The notes beneath the pieces are model-generated. The model saw only the letters and a list, made by a program, of their open reading frames with translations, ran no database searches and was not told the DNA's origin. Position numbers and translations under genes: made by a program. A stretch of 64,000 bases of DNA from UBA1479 sp040216635 (lineage in GTDB: Bacteria > Pseudomonadota > Alphaproteobacteria > Rhodospirillales > Casp-alpha2): NCBI GenBank assembly GCA_040216635.1, contig JAVJOU010000003.1:124001-188000 (forward strand), given 5' to 3'. This document shows, in pieces, positions 18,837 to 27,675 of the stretch; position 1 is the stretch's first letter; each line of letters opens with the position of its first letter.

Positions 18837-19280
18837 ATGACATATCGAACGCACATTCGAAAACCGATGACCCTGATGGCTGCCACTGCGGCGATTGCCG
18901 CCGTGATGTCGGGCGCACCGGCTGCGGCTGCGGCCGACAAGCAGTCCCCGCCTGAAAGCTCGTCCGGGGAAACCATGGATGCCTTCGCCGATTGGGCTCA
19001 AAAGCAGGCCACGGCGCTGGACAACAAGCTTGACGAGGCGGCCTCCAAGGCCAAGGAAGCGGGCGCCGATGCCGCCGACGAGGTTAAGGAAGAATGGCGC
19101 GAAGCCCGCGCGGCCATTGATCGTCAACGTGACGCGCTTAATCAGCAAATCGCCGAATTGAAGAAATCGGCCAAGGGCGAATGGACGGACGCAAAGGAAG
19201 CGACCAAGCAGGGCTTGGCCGTGCTTGGCGACAAGATCGAGGAATTCCGCGCCATGGTTTCGGGGCGGCAAGACTCCTAG
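18837..19280 (+). CDS. Secreted alanine-rich coiled-coil protein
   Basis: A 147-residue protein with a signal peptide (LMAATAAIAAVMSGAPAAAAA) and then a nearly continuous amphipathic helix rich in A, K, E and D, such as LDEAASKAKEAGADAADE and INQQIAELKKSAKGEWTDAKE-like heptads. It resembles apolipoprotein-like or LEA-like stress proteins in composition. The ATG at 18837 is preceded by AGAAGAGG; an upstream in-frame ATG at 18732 lacks a site. It lies between the sigma factor and sodB genes, so an envelope-stress role is plausible but unproven. Confidence 0.7.
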   Translation: MTYRTHIRKPMTLMAATAAIAAVMSGAPAAAAADKQSPPESSSGETMDAFADWAQKQATALDNKLDEAASKAKEAGADAADEVKEEWREARAAIDRQRDALNQQIAELKKSAKGEWTDAKEATKQGLAVLGDKIEEFRAMVSGRQDS

Positions 19281-19283
19281 CCC

Positions 19284-19309
19284 ATCGGCCGGCACCGTCG
19301 CCGGCCGAT
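19284..19309 (+). terminator. Strong hairpin after the coiled-coil gene
   Basis: ATCGGCCGG pairs perfectly with CCGGCCGAT across an 8-base loop, immediately after the stop. No U-run follows, so it may be a Rho-assisted terminator or an mRNA 3' stabiliser rather than a classical intrinsic terminator. Confidence 0.4.
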
Positions 19310-19343
19310 CAATAACTCCCCATGTATGAAGAAGGAGACCTTT

Positions 19344-19967
19344 ATGACTTTTAATCTTCCCGATCTTCCCTATGCCGCCGATGCCCTGTTGCCGCATATG
19401 TCGGAACAGACCTTGAATTTCCATCACGGCAAGCACCATCAGGCTTATATCGACAAACTGAATGCCGCCGTGAAGGGCACGGATTACGCCGACATGGACT
19501 TGTTGGATGTCGCGTGCCGGGCCCATGAAAAAGATGATCAGAGCGTGTTCAACAACGCGGCACAGGCCTGGAACCATGGGTTCTTCTGGCTATGCATGAC
19601 GCCGAACCCGGCCAAGGAGCCGCAGGGTGATCTGGCGGCAAAGATCACCGAAACGTTCGGCAGTTTGCCGCAACTTCGCACCAAGTTCATCAGCGAAGGT
19701 ATGGCACGGTTCGGGTCCGGCTGGGTCTGGCTGGTTGAACAGGCGGACGGTACGCTTGGCGTGCTCAGCACGGCCAACGCCGGCCTTCCCCAGACCCAGG
19801 GATTGAAGCCGTTGCTGACCTGCGATCTGTGGGAGCATGCCTATTACCTGGATTATCAGAACGCCCGTCAGGCGTTCCTTGAAGCCTTCTTTGACCATTT
19901 GGTCGATTGGACCTTCGTTGAAAAATGTCTGGCGACAGAGGGCGATCCGCAAACGCTGGCGGCCTGA
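19344..19967 (+). CDS. sodB: Superoxide dismutase, Fe/Mn family
   Basis: A 207-residue enzyme that dismutates superoxide. The metal ligands are seen as the first His in NFHHGKHHQAYIDKL, the second in AWNHGFFWLCMTPN, and the Asp and His in CDLWEHAYYLDYQNAR. Overall features such as AAQAWNHGFFW fit the iron-type branch. The ATG at 19344 is better than the upstream one at 19326, because GAAGGAGA lies just before it. The protein has no signal peptide, so it is cytoplasmic. Confidence 0.93.
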   Translation: MTFNLPDLPYAADALLPHMSEQTLNFHHGKHHQAYIDKLNAAVKGTDYADMDLLDVACRAHEKDDQSVFNNAAQAWNHGFFWLCMTPNPAKEPQGDLAAKITETFGSLPQLRTKFISEGMARFGSGWVWLVEQADGTLGVLSTANAGLPQTQGLKPLLTCDLWEHAYYLDYQNARQAFLEAFFDHLVDWTFVEKCLATEGDPQTLAA

Positions 19968-20278
19968 CCCCCGGCCGCATGGCGACCGGAAGCAGGGGAG
20001 GTATGCATTGAATTCCCTTGACTTCCCGGTCCCATCGGCGCCTTGTGTGGCCAGCGACACTCCCACCCAGGTCGAATTTCGATCGCGTGCCGGGCCCCTT
20101 AATAGCGACCCGGACTTCTTTCTTACCGACAAATGCGGGCGTTTCGTGAGGCGGGCCACTGCAAGGATGCAAGCCCGGCCGAGAATGCTTGCATGATGCC
20201 GGCGATCCCGTCGGCCCCGCTGGATCACGTGGGGCCGCGCGGGCGATGATTTATTGATCGAGAAAGAACAAAATCGAA
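19968..20278 (+). other. Gene-free leader region of the RNA helicase gene
   Basis: About 310 bases with no credible ORF. The main structure is an inverted repeat ATGCAAGC (20167 to 20174) with GCTTGCAT (20187 to 20194), an 8-bp stem with a 12-base GC-rich loop, some 85 bases before the helicase start. Leaders of cold- or stress-regulated helicase mRNAs are often structured; that is an inference here. Confidence 0.45.
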
Positions 20279-21607
20279 ATGACTGACTTTTCGGGCCTCA
20301 ACCTGGCCCAACCCATCCTTCGTGCGCTGAGCGACGAAGGCTACACCACCCCCACTCCCATTCAGGAAAAATCAATTCCGCCGCTGGTCGAAGGGCGTGA
20401 TCTTCTTGGCGTGGCGCAGACGGGGACCGGCAAGACCGCGTCCTTTGCGCTGCCGATCCTGCAAGGTTTCGCGACCCAGTCGCGCAAGGCGCGGCCCAAT
20501 CGCCCCTATGCCCTGATCCTGGCGCCGACGCGTGAACTTGCGGGCCAGATCACGGACAGCCTGCGGAACTACGGCCGCCACCTGCACCTGCGTATTCAGA
20601 CGGTGTTCGGCGGAACCTCCATGCGTCCGCAGATTACCGGCATGGCGAAAGGTGCCCATATTCTGGTCGCCACCCCAGGCCGCTTGATGGACCTGATGAA
20701 ACAGCGCCATGTGCAATTGGACGGTATCGAGGTTTTCGTGCTGGACGAAGCCGACCGCATGCTCGACATGGGCTTCATCGGCGACGTCAAACGGATCGCC
20801 CACGTGCTGCCCGCCAACCGTCAGACCGTGCTGTTTTCGGCGACCATGCCGAAAACCGTCGAAGGTCTTGCCGGGGAGCTTCTGAACGATCCTGTGCGGG
20901 TCGAGGTTGCCCCCGCTGCGACCACGGCGGAAAAAGTCGAACAGCGTGTGCTGTTCGTCGCCAAGGACAACAAGCGCGCCTTGCTGTGCGATCTGATGAA
21001 CGACGAAGGCATCGAGCGTGTCCTGATCTTTACGCGCACGAAACATGGCGCGGACCGGGTCGCCCGGCATCTGCATCAGGCCGGCGTGGCATCCGATGCG
21101 ATCCACGGCAACAAGGCGCAGAACGCCCGCCAACGCGCATTGAAGGGGTTTCGTGACGGCCGCATCCGCGCCCTGGTGGCAACGGACATCGCCGCCCGTG
21201 GTATCGATGTGGACGGCGTGACCCACGTCATCAACTTCGATCTGCCGAACGACCCGGAAAGCTACGTTCACCGCATCGGCCGCACGGCGCGTGCCGGCGC
21301 GTCGGGGATCGCCATTTCCTTTTGCGCCCATGACGAACGCGGCAACCTGAAGGACATCGAACGCTGTATCCGCCAGCCGCTGCCGACTTTCGAAGAACAT
21401 CCCTATCATGCGGCCGATATCGCCAGTTCCGTGGCCAACGACACGGGCCCCGGAAACCGGGGTCAGGGTCGTGGCCAAGGCCGCGGACGTGGCCAGCAGG
21501 GCCAGGGCCGTAAAGGTCCGGGCAATGGCGGGCCTAAGCGGGGCGGCGGGCGTAATCGGCGCGGCCCCCAGGATGGAAACCGCGGCAACAGGGGTATGGC
21601 GGCCTAG
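20279..21607 (+). CDS. rhlE: DEAD-box RNA helicase, RhlE-like
   Basis: A 442-residue ATP-dependent RNA helicase with all core motifs in order: AQTGTGKT (I), PTRELA (Ia), TPGR (Ib), VLDEADRMLDMGF (II), FSATMP (III), LIFTRTKHGADR (IV), TDIAARGIDVDGV (V) and HRIGRTARAG (VI). The last 70 residues form a G/R/Q-rich tail (RGQGRGRGQQGQGRKG and similar), which binds RNA without sequence preference. It probably helps ribosome assembly or RNA decay, especially in the cold. Fkb-type methyltransferase gene follows 57 bases later. Confidence 0.93.
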   Translation: MTDFSGLNLAQPILRALSDEGYTTPTPIQEKSIPPLVEGRDLLGVAQTGTGKTASFALPILQGFATQSRKARPNRPYALILAPTRELAGQITDSLRNYGRHLHLRIQTVFGGTSMRPQITGMAKGAHILVATPGRLMDLMKQRHVQLDGIEVFVLDEADRMLDMGFIGDVKRIAHVLPANRQTVLFSATMPKTVEGLAGELLNDPVRVEVAPAATTAEKVEQRVLFVAKDNKRALLCDLMNDEGIERVLIFTRTKHGADRVARHLHQAGVASDAIHGNKAQNARQRALKGFRDGRIRALVATDIAARGIDVDGVTHVINFDLPNDPESYVHRIGRTARAGASGIAISFCAHDERGNLKDIERCIRQPLPTFEEHPYHAADIASSVANDTGPGNRGQGRGQGRGRGQQGQGRKGPGNGGPKRGGGRNRRGPQDGNRGNRGMAA

Positions 21608-21624
21608 TCCTGCCAACGGGTAAA

Positions 21625-21659
21625 CTCTTCTCCTGCCGCTGATTTTGGCGGGAGAGGAG
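21625..21659 (+). promoter_or_regulatory. Hairpin covering the ribosome site of the FkbM gene
   Basis: CTCTTCTCCTGCC (21625 to 21637) can pair with GGCGGGAGAGGAG (21647 to 21659), a 13-bp stem with two G-U pairs and a 9-base loop. The right arm contains the ribosome site of the methyltransferase gene (start 21665). There is no following U-run, so occlusion of translation is more likely than termination. Confidence 0.45.
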
Positions 21660-21664
21660 ACCCG

Positions 21665-22543
21665 ATGACAGCACCGCAAACTTTGCCCGCCGAGGGCGTC
21701 CATACGATCGCCGTGAACCTTGAGTTGGCGGGAAAACCCGTCACCTTGAAACTGCGCGTCGATCTTGCGCAGATGTCGCATCGTATGATCGTCACACCGG
21801 TCAGCGAAGGCCGCCTTTACGAAGAGGCCTTATCTTTTCTTTTGCTCAGGATTTTACGCCCGGGTGACCGGTTTCTCGACGTGGGCGGACATATCGGATT
21901 TTTCTCGCTTCTGGCATCCCATCTTGTCGGCGACGATGGTCGGGTCATGGTGCTTGAGCCCAATGCGGACAATTTCGCCTGGTTGACGGACCTCATGGCC
22001 TTGAATGAACGGGGCAATGTGACGGCCGTCAACAAGGTCGCGTCCGAAACGGACGGCACCATCGAATTCTTCCGCAATGCGGATAACGACGGCGGTCATG
22101 CTCTTTGGGATCCGGGCCTGCACGACTTCAATAAGCAGTCCCGGGAAAACCCAGAAAAGGACAGCTATCCATCGACCCGGTTGGACACGCTGACCGGTTC
22201 GGAAGGTTTCGACACCTGCCGTGCGGTCAAGATCGATACGGAAGGGGCGGAACTGACCGTGCTGAAAGGCGGGGGCGAGTTTTTCGTGCCCGACCGCGTG
22301 CCCTTTGTCGTCTGCGAAATCAACGGTTTCGGATTGCAGCAAATGGGAGCCAGCCAGGAAATGCTGCGGGCCCACATGAAAGACCGCGGCTACGACACCT
22401 TTGCGTTCGGGCAGAAGGATTCTCTGCCGGCCCTGGTTCCGGACAGCACGGTGCTGACATCCCCTTATGTTTTCAACATTCTGTTTTCAACAATGGATGC
22501 CGTGGCGGAAGCCTGGCCCGTGGCACCGGTTCTTGAGGCTTAA
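21665..22543 (+). CDS. FkbM family SAM-dependent methyltransferase
   Basis: A 292-residue methyltransferase. The SAM-binding motif I is FLDVGGHIGFFSLLAS (about residues 77 to 92), with motif II MVLEPNADNFAWL next, and the family motif CRAVKIDTEGAELTVLKGG in the second half. FkbM proteins usually O-methylate sugars or polyketides. No glycan-synthesis genes are nearby, so the substrate is open. A hairpin overlaps its ribosome site. Confidence 0.85.
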   Translation: MTAPQTLPAEGVHTIAVNLELAGKPVTLKLRVDLAQMSHRMIVTPVSEGRLYEEALSFLLLRILRPGDRFLDVGGHIGFFSLLASHLVGDDGRVMVLEPNADNFAWLTDLMALNERGNVTAVNKVASETDGTIEFFRNADNDGGHALWDPGLHDFNKQSRENPEKDSYPSTRLDTLTGSEGFDTCRAVKIDTEGAELTVLKGGGEFFVPDRVPFVVCEINGFGLQQMGASQEMLRAHMKDRGYDTFAFGQKDSLPALVPDSTVLTSPYVFNILFSTMDAVAEAWPVAPVLEA

Positions 22544-23367
22544 CGTTCTGCCGTCTTAACGACGGTTTCGTGAAATCCGAACAGCATGTCCGCGGCTTCG
22601 TTCACGGCCTTGTTCAGGGAATGGCCGACGCTGATGACGAAGGGGTCATCGGCGGTCATGTCGGGGGAAAATTTGTTATCCATTTCATCGGGCGGAAGCA
22701 GGGGTGCATGCCCGGCCCAGGTGTGCCTGCCCGTGCGGATGACGGCATCGTAAGCTCGTCGCGGCTCCAGGCCGTCAAGCGTGATGAATTTCTCGAACAT
22801 GCGGCCGCCCGACAACGATGGTGTTCTGGCGCCGACCCAGTTCTCGACCTCGGCATGATGGCTTTCGCCCTTGATGGTATGCCCGTACTGCGCCAGGTCG
22901 CCGATGTAATGCATGGCAGCTCCCAGGAAATAAGCCGCATGGCCGGAATTACCCGCCCGGTAGGCCAGGACGGCCTTGTCATATTCTTCCTGCGCACGCG
23001 TTGCGGGCAGGTCGAAGGTGACGGCGCCGAAATCGTCGAACCGTAGGTCATGCCGTCCCTGACCGGTGTCGTTGTAACCCCGATTGGGTGCGCCGCAGAA
23101 GGCTTGGATCTTAGCGTAGTCGGGGGCCTCGGTGCCGATCAGCATCAAGACGCGGTGCGGGTCCAGCCAAGCCCGGGCATCTGGCGGCAGCATCTCCCGT
23201 GCCTGATCGGCGATCCAGTCATGGGTCGAATAGGGCGGCACTCGGCAATCGGCGGCGTTGTTGGTGACCTTGTTGCCGGGCGGGCCGTTCTTCCATGCCA
23301 GGGCCGGGTCGCTTAGCAAGACCAGCAAGGTAACCGCCGTGAAAAGTGACGCGCATGCTCGGGTCAT
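22540..23367 (-). CDS. Zinc-dependent phospholipase C / P1 nuclease-like secreted enzyme
   Basis: A 275-residue protein with a signal peptide (FTAVTLLVLLSDPALA) cleaved just before WKNG. Members of this fold use the amino group of the mature N-terminal Trp as a zinc ligand, and cleavage after ALA leaves exactly that. Other ligands are visible: STHDWIAD, MHYIGDLAQYGH, and SHHAEVENWV. The trinuclear zinc site cleaves phosphodiester bonds in phospholipids or nucleic acids. It is convergent with the FkbM gene, with a 4-base overlap of the two ends. Which substrate class it uses cannot be told. Confidence 0.8.
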   Translation of the reverse strand: MTRACASLFTAVTLLVLLSDPALAWKNGPPGNKVTNNAADCRVPPYSTHDWIADQAREMLPPDARAWLDPHRVLMLIGTEAPDYAKIQAFCGAPNRGYNDTGQGRHDLRFDDFGAVTFDLPATRAQEEYDKAVLAYRAGNSGHAAYFLGAAMHYIGDLAQYGHTIKGESHHAEVENWVGARTPSLSGGRMFEKFITLDGLEPRRAYDAVIRTGRHTWAGHAPLLPPDEMDNKFSPDMTADDPFVISVGHSLNKAVNEAADMLFGFHETVVKTAER

Positions 23368-23387
23368 GGGGCGCCGTCCGGGGCGCT

Positions 23388-24197
23388 TCAGATCGAAAAC
23401 GGCGTGACGGAGATCGCACCGTCGCCCGCCACGACAAGGTGATCCGGCTCAATCGCGGTCCATTGCGTGAGGTCGTCATCCAGCGGTTCCGACAGGATGA
23501 TGATGGCCGTGCCCGTGGCGACGGTAACCGTATCCGTCAGGTCATGGGGTTTGGCCCCCATGCCCACGTAGAGCGTGGGCACATGTCCCGATGAGGCATG
23601 ACGCATGGCCCAGATGCTTTGGCCGTCCGTCACGGCGATGGTCATGTAGAAGGGATCGGTGACGCCCGCATCGGTTTGGGCGGCTTCAATGGTTTGAATG
23701 GCTTGCCGGATGGCTTGTTCGGGGTCGTCTTCCAGGCCGTAGGTCAGCAGCAGGTGAAAGAAAATCTCGCTGTCCGTGGTGCCCTGTATGCCGGAAAACA
23801 GTTCCGGTGCCACTGCGAAGGTAAGTGTCCGGCGGACCTTTTCAAACCCGCCGATCGCGCCGTTGTGCATGAACAGCCATTTACCGTGGCGGAAAGGATG
23901 GCAATTGGTGCGGTTGACGGAGGTGCCTGTGGTCGCGCGCACATGGCCGAAAAACAGGTGGGATTTCACCTGCTCGGAAATGTTCAGCAGGTTCACGTCA
24001 TTCCAGGCGGGCAGGATGTCCTTGTAAAGGCCCGGCTGTTCACGTTCGCCATACCAGCCGATGCCGAAGCCGTCGGCATTGACCACATGCACGCTTTCAA
24101 GAGCGGACAGGCTTTGCCGCGCCAGCGAGTTTTCCGGGCGCAGCAACAGACTATCCAAGAAGATCGGCGGTCCCGCATAGGCAAGCCAACGACACAT
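23388..24197 (-). CDS. Class II glutamine amidotransferase (YafJ-like)
   Basis: A 269-residue Ntn-type amidotransferase domain. The catalytic Cys is residue 2 (MCRWLAYAG), exposed after removal of the initiator Met. Typical family segments are DGFGIGWYG, HVRATTGTSVNRTNCHPF and LFMHNGAIGGF, then TDSEIFFHLLL. No synthase domain is fused, so it may be a stand-alone enzyme such as a gamma-glutamyl hydrolase; its target is unknown. It is 20 bases from the phospholipase gene and 24 from the SDR gene, all on the minus strand. Confidence 0.85.
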   Translation of the reverse strand: MCRWLAYAGPPIFLDSLLLRPENSLARQSLSALESVHVVNADGFGIGWYGEREQPGLYKDILPAWNDVNLLNISEQVKSHLFFGHVRATTGTSVNRTNCHPFRHGKWLFMHNGAIGGFEKVRRTLTFAVAPELFSGIQGTTDSEIFFHLLLTYGLEDDPEQAIRQAIQTIEAAQTDAGVTDPFYMTIAVTDGQSIWAMRHASSGHVPTLYVGMGAKPHDLTDTVTVATGTAIIILSEPLDDDLTQWTAIEPDHLVVAGDGAISVTPFSI

Positions 24198-24221
24198 GGC
24201 GATCTCCTTTTTTAATCGCGA

Positions 24222-25013
24222 TTAACTGTATCTGTTTCCGGCGGCAACGCCACCACCATCGACGACGATGGTCTGTCCGGTGATGAAACTTCCGGCTTGC
24301 GATGCCAGCAGGATGGCGGTGCCGGCAATGTCTTCCGGGTCGCCCAGGCGGCCCAGGGGATAAGCGGCCTCGGCTCTGGCGCGGGCTTCCGGGTCTTCCC
24401 ACAGAGCCTTGGCGAAATCGGTTTTGATCAGGCCCGGTGCGATGGCGTTGGCGCGAATGTTGTGAGGGCCCCATTCCACGGCCAGATTGCGGGCAAGCTG
24501 CATATCGGCGGCCTTGGATACGGCATAGGCCCCCAGGTTCATGGAACCTTTCAGGCCGCCGACGGATGAAATCAGGATCACCGATCCGTCACGGCGTTTT
24601 GCCATGTCCGGCAGGGCCAGATTGCACAGTTTTAATACGTTGGTGACATTGACCTGCAGGATTTTCTCCCAGGCGCCGTCGTCGATGCCGGACATGGGGC
24701 CATGGTAGGGATTGACCGCAGCATTGCAGACCAGGATATCGATCTTGCCCCAGGTTTTAATCACTTTTTCAACGAGATCGCTCAGTTGTTCTGCATCGGA
24801 GACGTTACATGCCGCGGCCATGGCTTCGCCGGGTCCGTCCGTGTTTTCCTGATTGATGGCATCGGCCACGGTTTCGCAAACGTCCAGTTTCCTCGAGGAA
24901 ATCACCACTTTGGCGCCTTGGCGGGCATAGGCTTCGGCGATGGCCTTGCCGATTCCCCGGCTTGATCCGGTTATCAATGCGACTTTGCCCGTGAGATCGA
25001 ACATGGTGGTCAT
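24222..25013 (-). CDS. Short-chain dehydrogenase/reductase
   Basis: A 263-residue classical SDR. The nucleotide site is TGSSRGIGKAIAEAYA, followed by VCNAAVNPYHGP; the catalytic Ser, Tyr and Lys are in LISSVGGLKG and GAYAVSKAADMQLARNLA. It ends with the usual VVDGGGVAAG. The basic residues after the glycine motif (SSRKLD) suggest NADP(H). The ATG at 25013 follows AAGGAAA. The substrate is unknown. Confidence 0.9.
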   Translation of the reverse strand: MTTMFDLTGKVALITGSSRGIGKAIAEAYARQGAKVVISSRKLDVCETVADAINQENTDGPGEAMAAACNVSDAEQLSDLVEKVIKTWGKIDILVCNAAVNPYHGPMSGIDDGAWEKILQVNVTNVLKLCNLALPDMAKRRDGSVILISSVGGLKGSMNLGAYAVSKAADMQLARNLAVEWGPHNIRANAIAPGLIKTDFAKALWEDPEARARAEAAYPLGRLGDPEDIAGTAILLASQAGSFITGQTIVVDGGGVAAGNRYS

Positions 25014-25200
25014 GGTGTTTCCTTTGCTTGGTCTGGTTTAACCCTTGGTAGGGCACACTTTTTCATGGTTTTCCCGGTTTGGAAACGGGTCCGTTCCTGT
25101 ATTTTGAAACCCTAACTTTCGGCTGGGTTGACCGCGACCGTTTCATGCATTTGACTTTGATGAACCGAGGGTGGGATTCCCACCATCAAAAAATGTCTCC

Positions 25201-26313
25201 GTGACAAACACGGAGCGCAGATTGCTCAAGGGGGCCAATACTTTGGCCAATATTAATCTGCGTGCGTTCACCGCCCTGGTCGTCGATCGGGACGATGCGC
25301 ACCGGTGGATGATGCATAATCTCCTCCAGGCATTGGGCGTCGGCGAGATTTTGACGGCGTCCAACAACGATGAAGCGTTGAACCTGCTGAGGCGCCTTTC
25401 CAAAAAACCGGTTTCAGAGCGCATCGACACGGTCGATTTCATGATCTGCGACATCGGTGACGAGGCGCTCAACGGGATCGCGATGGTGCGCTGGGTCCGC
25501 ATGCATAAGGAATCACCGAACCGATTTTTGCCGGTGATCCTCATGGACAAAGCGTTCGAGCCCCAGGATATCGTCGAGGCTCGGGGGTTCGGAGCAACCC
25601 ATTTCCTGCTGAAACCGGTCACGGTAGATAGCCTGGTCGATCGGATTTTGACCTTGGTCAACCGGCCACGGCCTTTTGTCTACAACAATGGGTATTTCGG
25701 GCCGGATCGCCGCGGTAGTGCCAAGGCCGTCAATGACGACCGTCGGGAAATCGGTCCGGAGGACGTTCGGGTTGACCGGTCTCCTTTGGTGACGGCGCTT
25801 GAACGTTTTCCGAACGACAGCGTAATCCGCATTTTTCGGCCGCCCAATCACCTGAAACGGAAAGCCGGCGGCGATGACGAATCGGATGCCCTGTTTACCG
25901 AGGGGGCATTTTTCAAGGCACAGAAAGAGCTGCAGAAATCGAAAGAGGAATATGTCGGCTCCGCCCTTGATTATGTGGAAAGCCTGCAACGCATCATGGC
26001 GGAAGCGGAAACGGCTTCGGACAAATCGGAGCATTTCCAGCGCATCAATACGCTCGCCAATCAGTTGGGGCTGCAGGGCGAGACATTCGGATATCCGCTG
26101 GTTTCAATGGTTGGGAATTCCCTGATGCGGTTCACGGGCGGGGGATTGCCGAACAGTGACTCCAGCATCGATTTGGTCAAGGTGCATATCGACTCCCTGA
26201 CTGTTATCCTGCGCAACAACATCGCCGGTGACGGTGGCGAGACCGGGCGCGAATTGGTGTCTCAGCTTCAGGCCGCCATCAAGAAGATCACGAAGACCGC
26301 CGCGGCGGGTTGA
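25201..26313 (+). CDS. Response regulator with uncharacterised C-terminal helical domain
   Basis: About 370 residues. The receiver domain (FTALVVDRDDAHRWMM ... MICDIGDEALNG ... PVILMDKA ... HFLLKPVT) retains the phospho-acceptor Asp and the conserved Lys. The rest has a long helical stretch and no DNA-binding or enzymatic motif I recognise. The start is uncertain: GTG at 25171, GTG at 25201 or TTG near 25246 are all in frame, and only the last has a decent ribosome site (AAGGGGG). I use 25201 as a compromise. No kinase gene is adjacent. Confidence 0.75.
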   Translation: MTNTERRLLKGANTLANINLRAFTALVVDRDDAHRWMMHNLLQALGVGEILTASNNDEALNLLRRLSKKPVSERIDTVDFMICDIGDEALNGIAMVRWVRMHKESPNRFLPVILMDKAFEPQDIVEARGFGATHFLLKPVTVDSLVDRILTLVNRPRPFVYNNGYFGPDRRGSAKAVNDDRREIGPEDVRVDRSPLVTALERFPNDSVIRIFRPPNHLKRKAGGDDESDALFTEGAFFKAQKELQKSKEEYVGSALDYVESLQRIMAEAETASDKSEHFQRINTLANQLGLQGETFGYPLVSMVGNSLMRFTGGGLPNSDSSIDLVKVHIDSLTVILRNNIAGDGGETGRELVSQLQAAIKKITKTAAAG

Positions 26314-26466
26314 TGCGCGCGAAGACCGGAAAGAAGGATAAGCCGCCCTGCATTCAGGAACAGGCCATGCGCTTAACTCAACCGTCACTCGGCGTTCACA
26401 TCGCGGTCATAGGGGGCGTGTATCACCCCGACCATGTTCGCTGCTCCCCGCATCCCGGTCCGTGAA

Positions 26467-27039
26467 ATGAACACGGCGCCTCTCACCGGAACCATGGTTC
26501 TGGTCGTCGGACCGTCCGGTGCCGGCAAGGACAGTTTGATCGACGGTGCCCGTGAAACCTTGAAAACTGCCGGCGATGTTGTCTTCCCGCGCCGCGAGAT
26601 CACCCGGCCGGCAGAAGCCGGAGGCGAGGATCATGTGCCGGTTACGGAAAACCAGTTTCATGCCCGGCGTGAGTTGGGCGGATATCTATTGTCCTGGGGA
26701 GCACACGGTTTGTGGTACGGCATCCCGGCCGAAATCTCGGCGGATTTAAGGGAGGGGCGGACCATCGTGGTCAATACCTCTCGGTCGGTGATCGATGACG
26801 CCCGGTCGAGATTTTCCAATCTGCGGATTGTTTCGGTCAACGTGGATGATGCCACGTTGCGTGCGCGCCTGGATGCACGCGGGCGGGAAACGGAAGAGCA
26901 AATCGCCTTGCGGCTGGAACGCGCCCGGGCCTTCCGTGTGGAAGGCCCGGACGTCATTCAGTTTCCCAATGATGGGTCGCTTCAGGCGGCGGTCGACCGC
27001 TTCACCGATGTCTTGCGCGACCTGAAGCCTACGGATTGA
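26467..27039 (+). CDS. phnN: Ribose 1,5-bisphosphate phosphokinase PhnN
   Basis: About 190 residues, a guanylate-kinase-fold enzyme that makes PRPP from ribose 1,5-bisphosphate, the last step of the phosphonate (C-P lyase) pathway. The P-loop is GPSGAGKDSLIDGAR; the substrate segment RRELGGYLLSWGAHGLWYGIP is near the middle (shortened here: RRELGGYLLSW, GLWYGIP). I chose the ATG at 26467 because it sits at the usual distance before the P-loop; an ATG at 26434 is also in frame. No other phn genes are seen, so the enzyme may serve a general PRPP salvage. Confidence 0.85.
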   Translation: MNTAPLTGTMVLVVGPSGAGKDSLIDGARETLKTAGDVVFPRREITRPAEAGGEDHVPVTENQFHARRELGGYLLSWGAHGLWYGIPAEISADLREGRTIVVNTSRSVIDDARSRFSNLRIVSVNVDDATLRARLDARGRETEEQIALRLERARAFRVEGPDVIQFPNDGSLQAAVDRFTDVLRDLKPTD

Positions 27040-27048
27040 TGAACAGTG

Positions 27049-27549
27049 CTACCTTAGGGCGATGACTTCGACGCGGCGGCTGCCGTCGAACCAGAACCAA
27101 TCCGGTGCGGTATCGCCGAACGCTTCGGCCCGCGAGGATAACGCCAAGTTCTGCGGTTTGATTCCGGCGCCGATCAGGCGAACCGCGACGGCGCGGGCGC
27201 GTTCCATGGCCAATTGGTCATTGAATTCAGCCGGCCCGCGCTTGTCCGCTTGGCCAATCATGCAGATTTTCGAATAAGGCGCCACTTCCTGCGCATAGGT
27301 GCGGATGTCCTTTTCCTGATCCTGCGGTACGGCGGCACTGCCGGTTTTGAAGCCCTTGATGACCAGCGGGATCGGCTGACCCTGGTCTAACTCGGATTCA
27401 CATGAGGAATCGAAGGGTTCCGCCGCACGGGCGATATTTGTGGCCAGCAGGCTCGTGGCGAGCAGACCGGCGGCAGTCAAGCTTGCGGCAACGACGCCCG
27501 TTGCGATCAGGCCCAAGGACGGGCGGGGTTGGGTTGCTGTGCGTGACAT
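27049..27549 (-). CDS. OmpA-domain periplasmic/outer-membrane protein
   Basis: A 166-residue protein with a signal peptide (VVAASLTAAGLLATSLLATN, ending ARAA) and an OmpA C-terminal-like domain, which binds peptidoglycan: MIGQADKRGPAEFNDQLAMERARAV and LSSRAEAFGD (the first trimmed: IGQADKRGPAEFN, MERARAVAVRL). The family's Asp/Arg pair for diaminopimelate is in place. There is no beta-barrel and no lipobox, so it may be anchored only by peptidoglycan. It is divergent from no gene closely and 10 bases convergent with phnN. Confidence 0.75.
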   Translation of the reverse strand: MSRTATQPRPSLGLIATGVVAASLTAAGLLATSLLATNIARAAEPFDSSCESELDQGQPIPLVIKGFKTGSAAVPQDQEKDIRTYAQEVAPYSKICMIGQADKRGPAEFNDQLAMERARAVAVRLIGAGIKPQNLALSSRAEAFGDTAPDWFWFDGSRRVEVIALR

Positions 27550-27675
27550 GGTCGTATCTCCTTCTATCGGGTTGATCCGATGGCAGAAGGTATCGCGCCG
27601 GAACGCGGCCTTTGTTGGCGGAAAAAGGGACCATTTGGTGTCGGCGATGCCACAATTGGGGCGCCGTATCCGCGG

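Noticed and set aside
20372..21781. Minus-strand open frame of 469 codons under the RNA helicase gene
   Set aside because: The plus strand carries a complete DEAD-box protein; the opposite frame is open only because of high GC and gives no family pattern.
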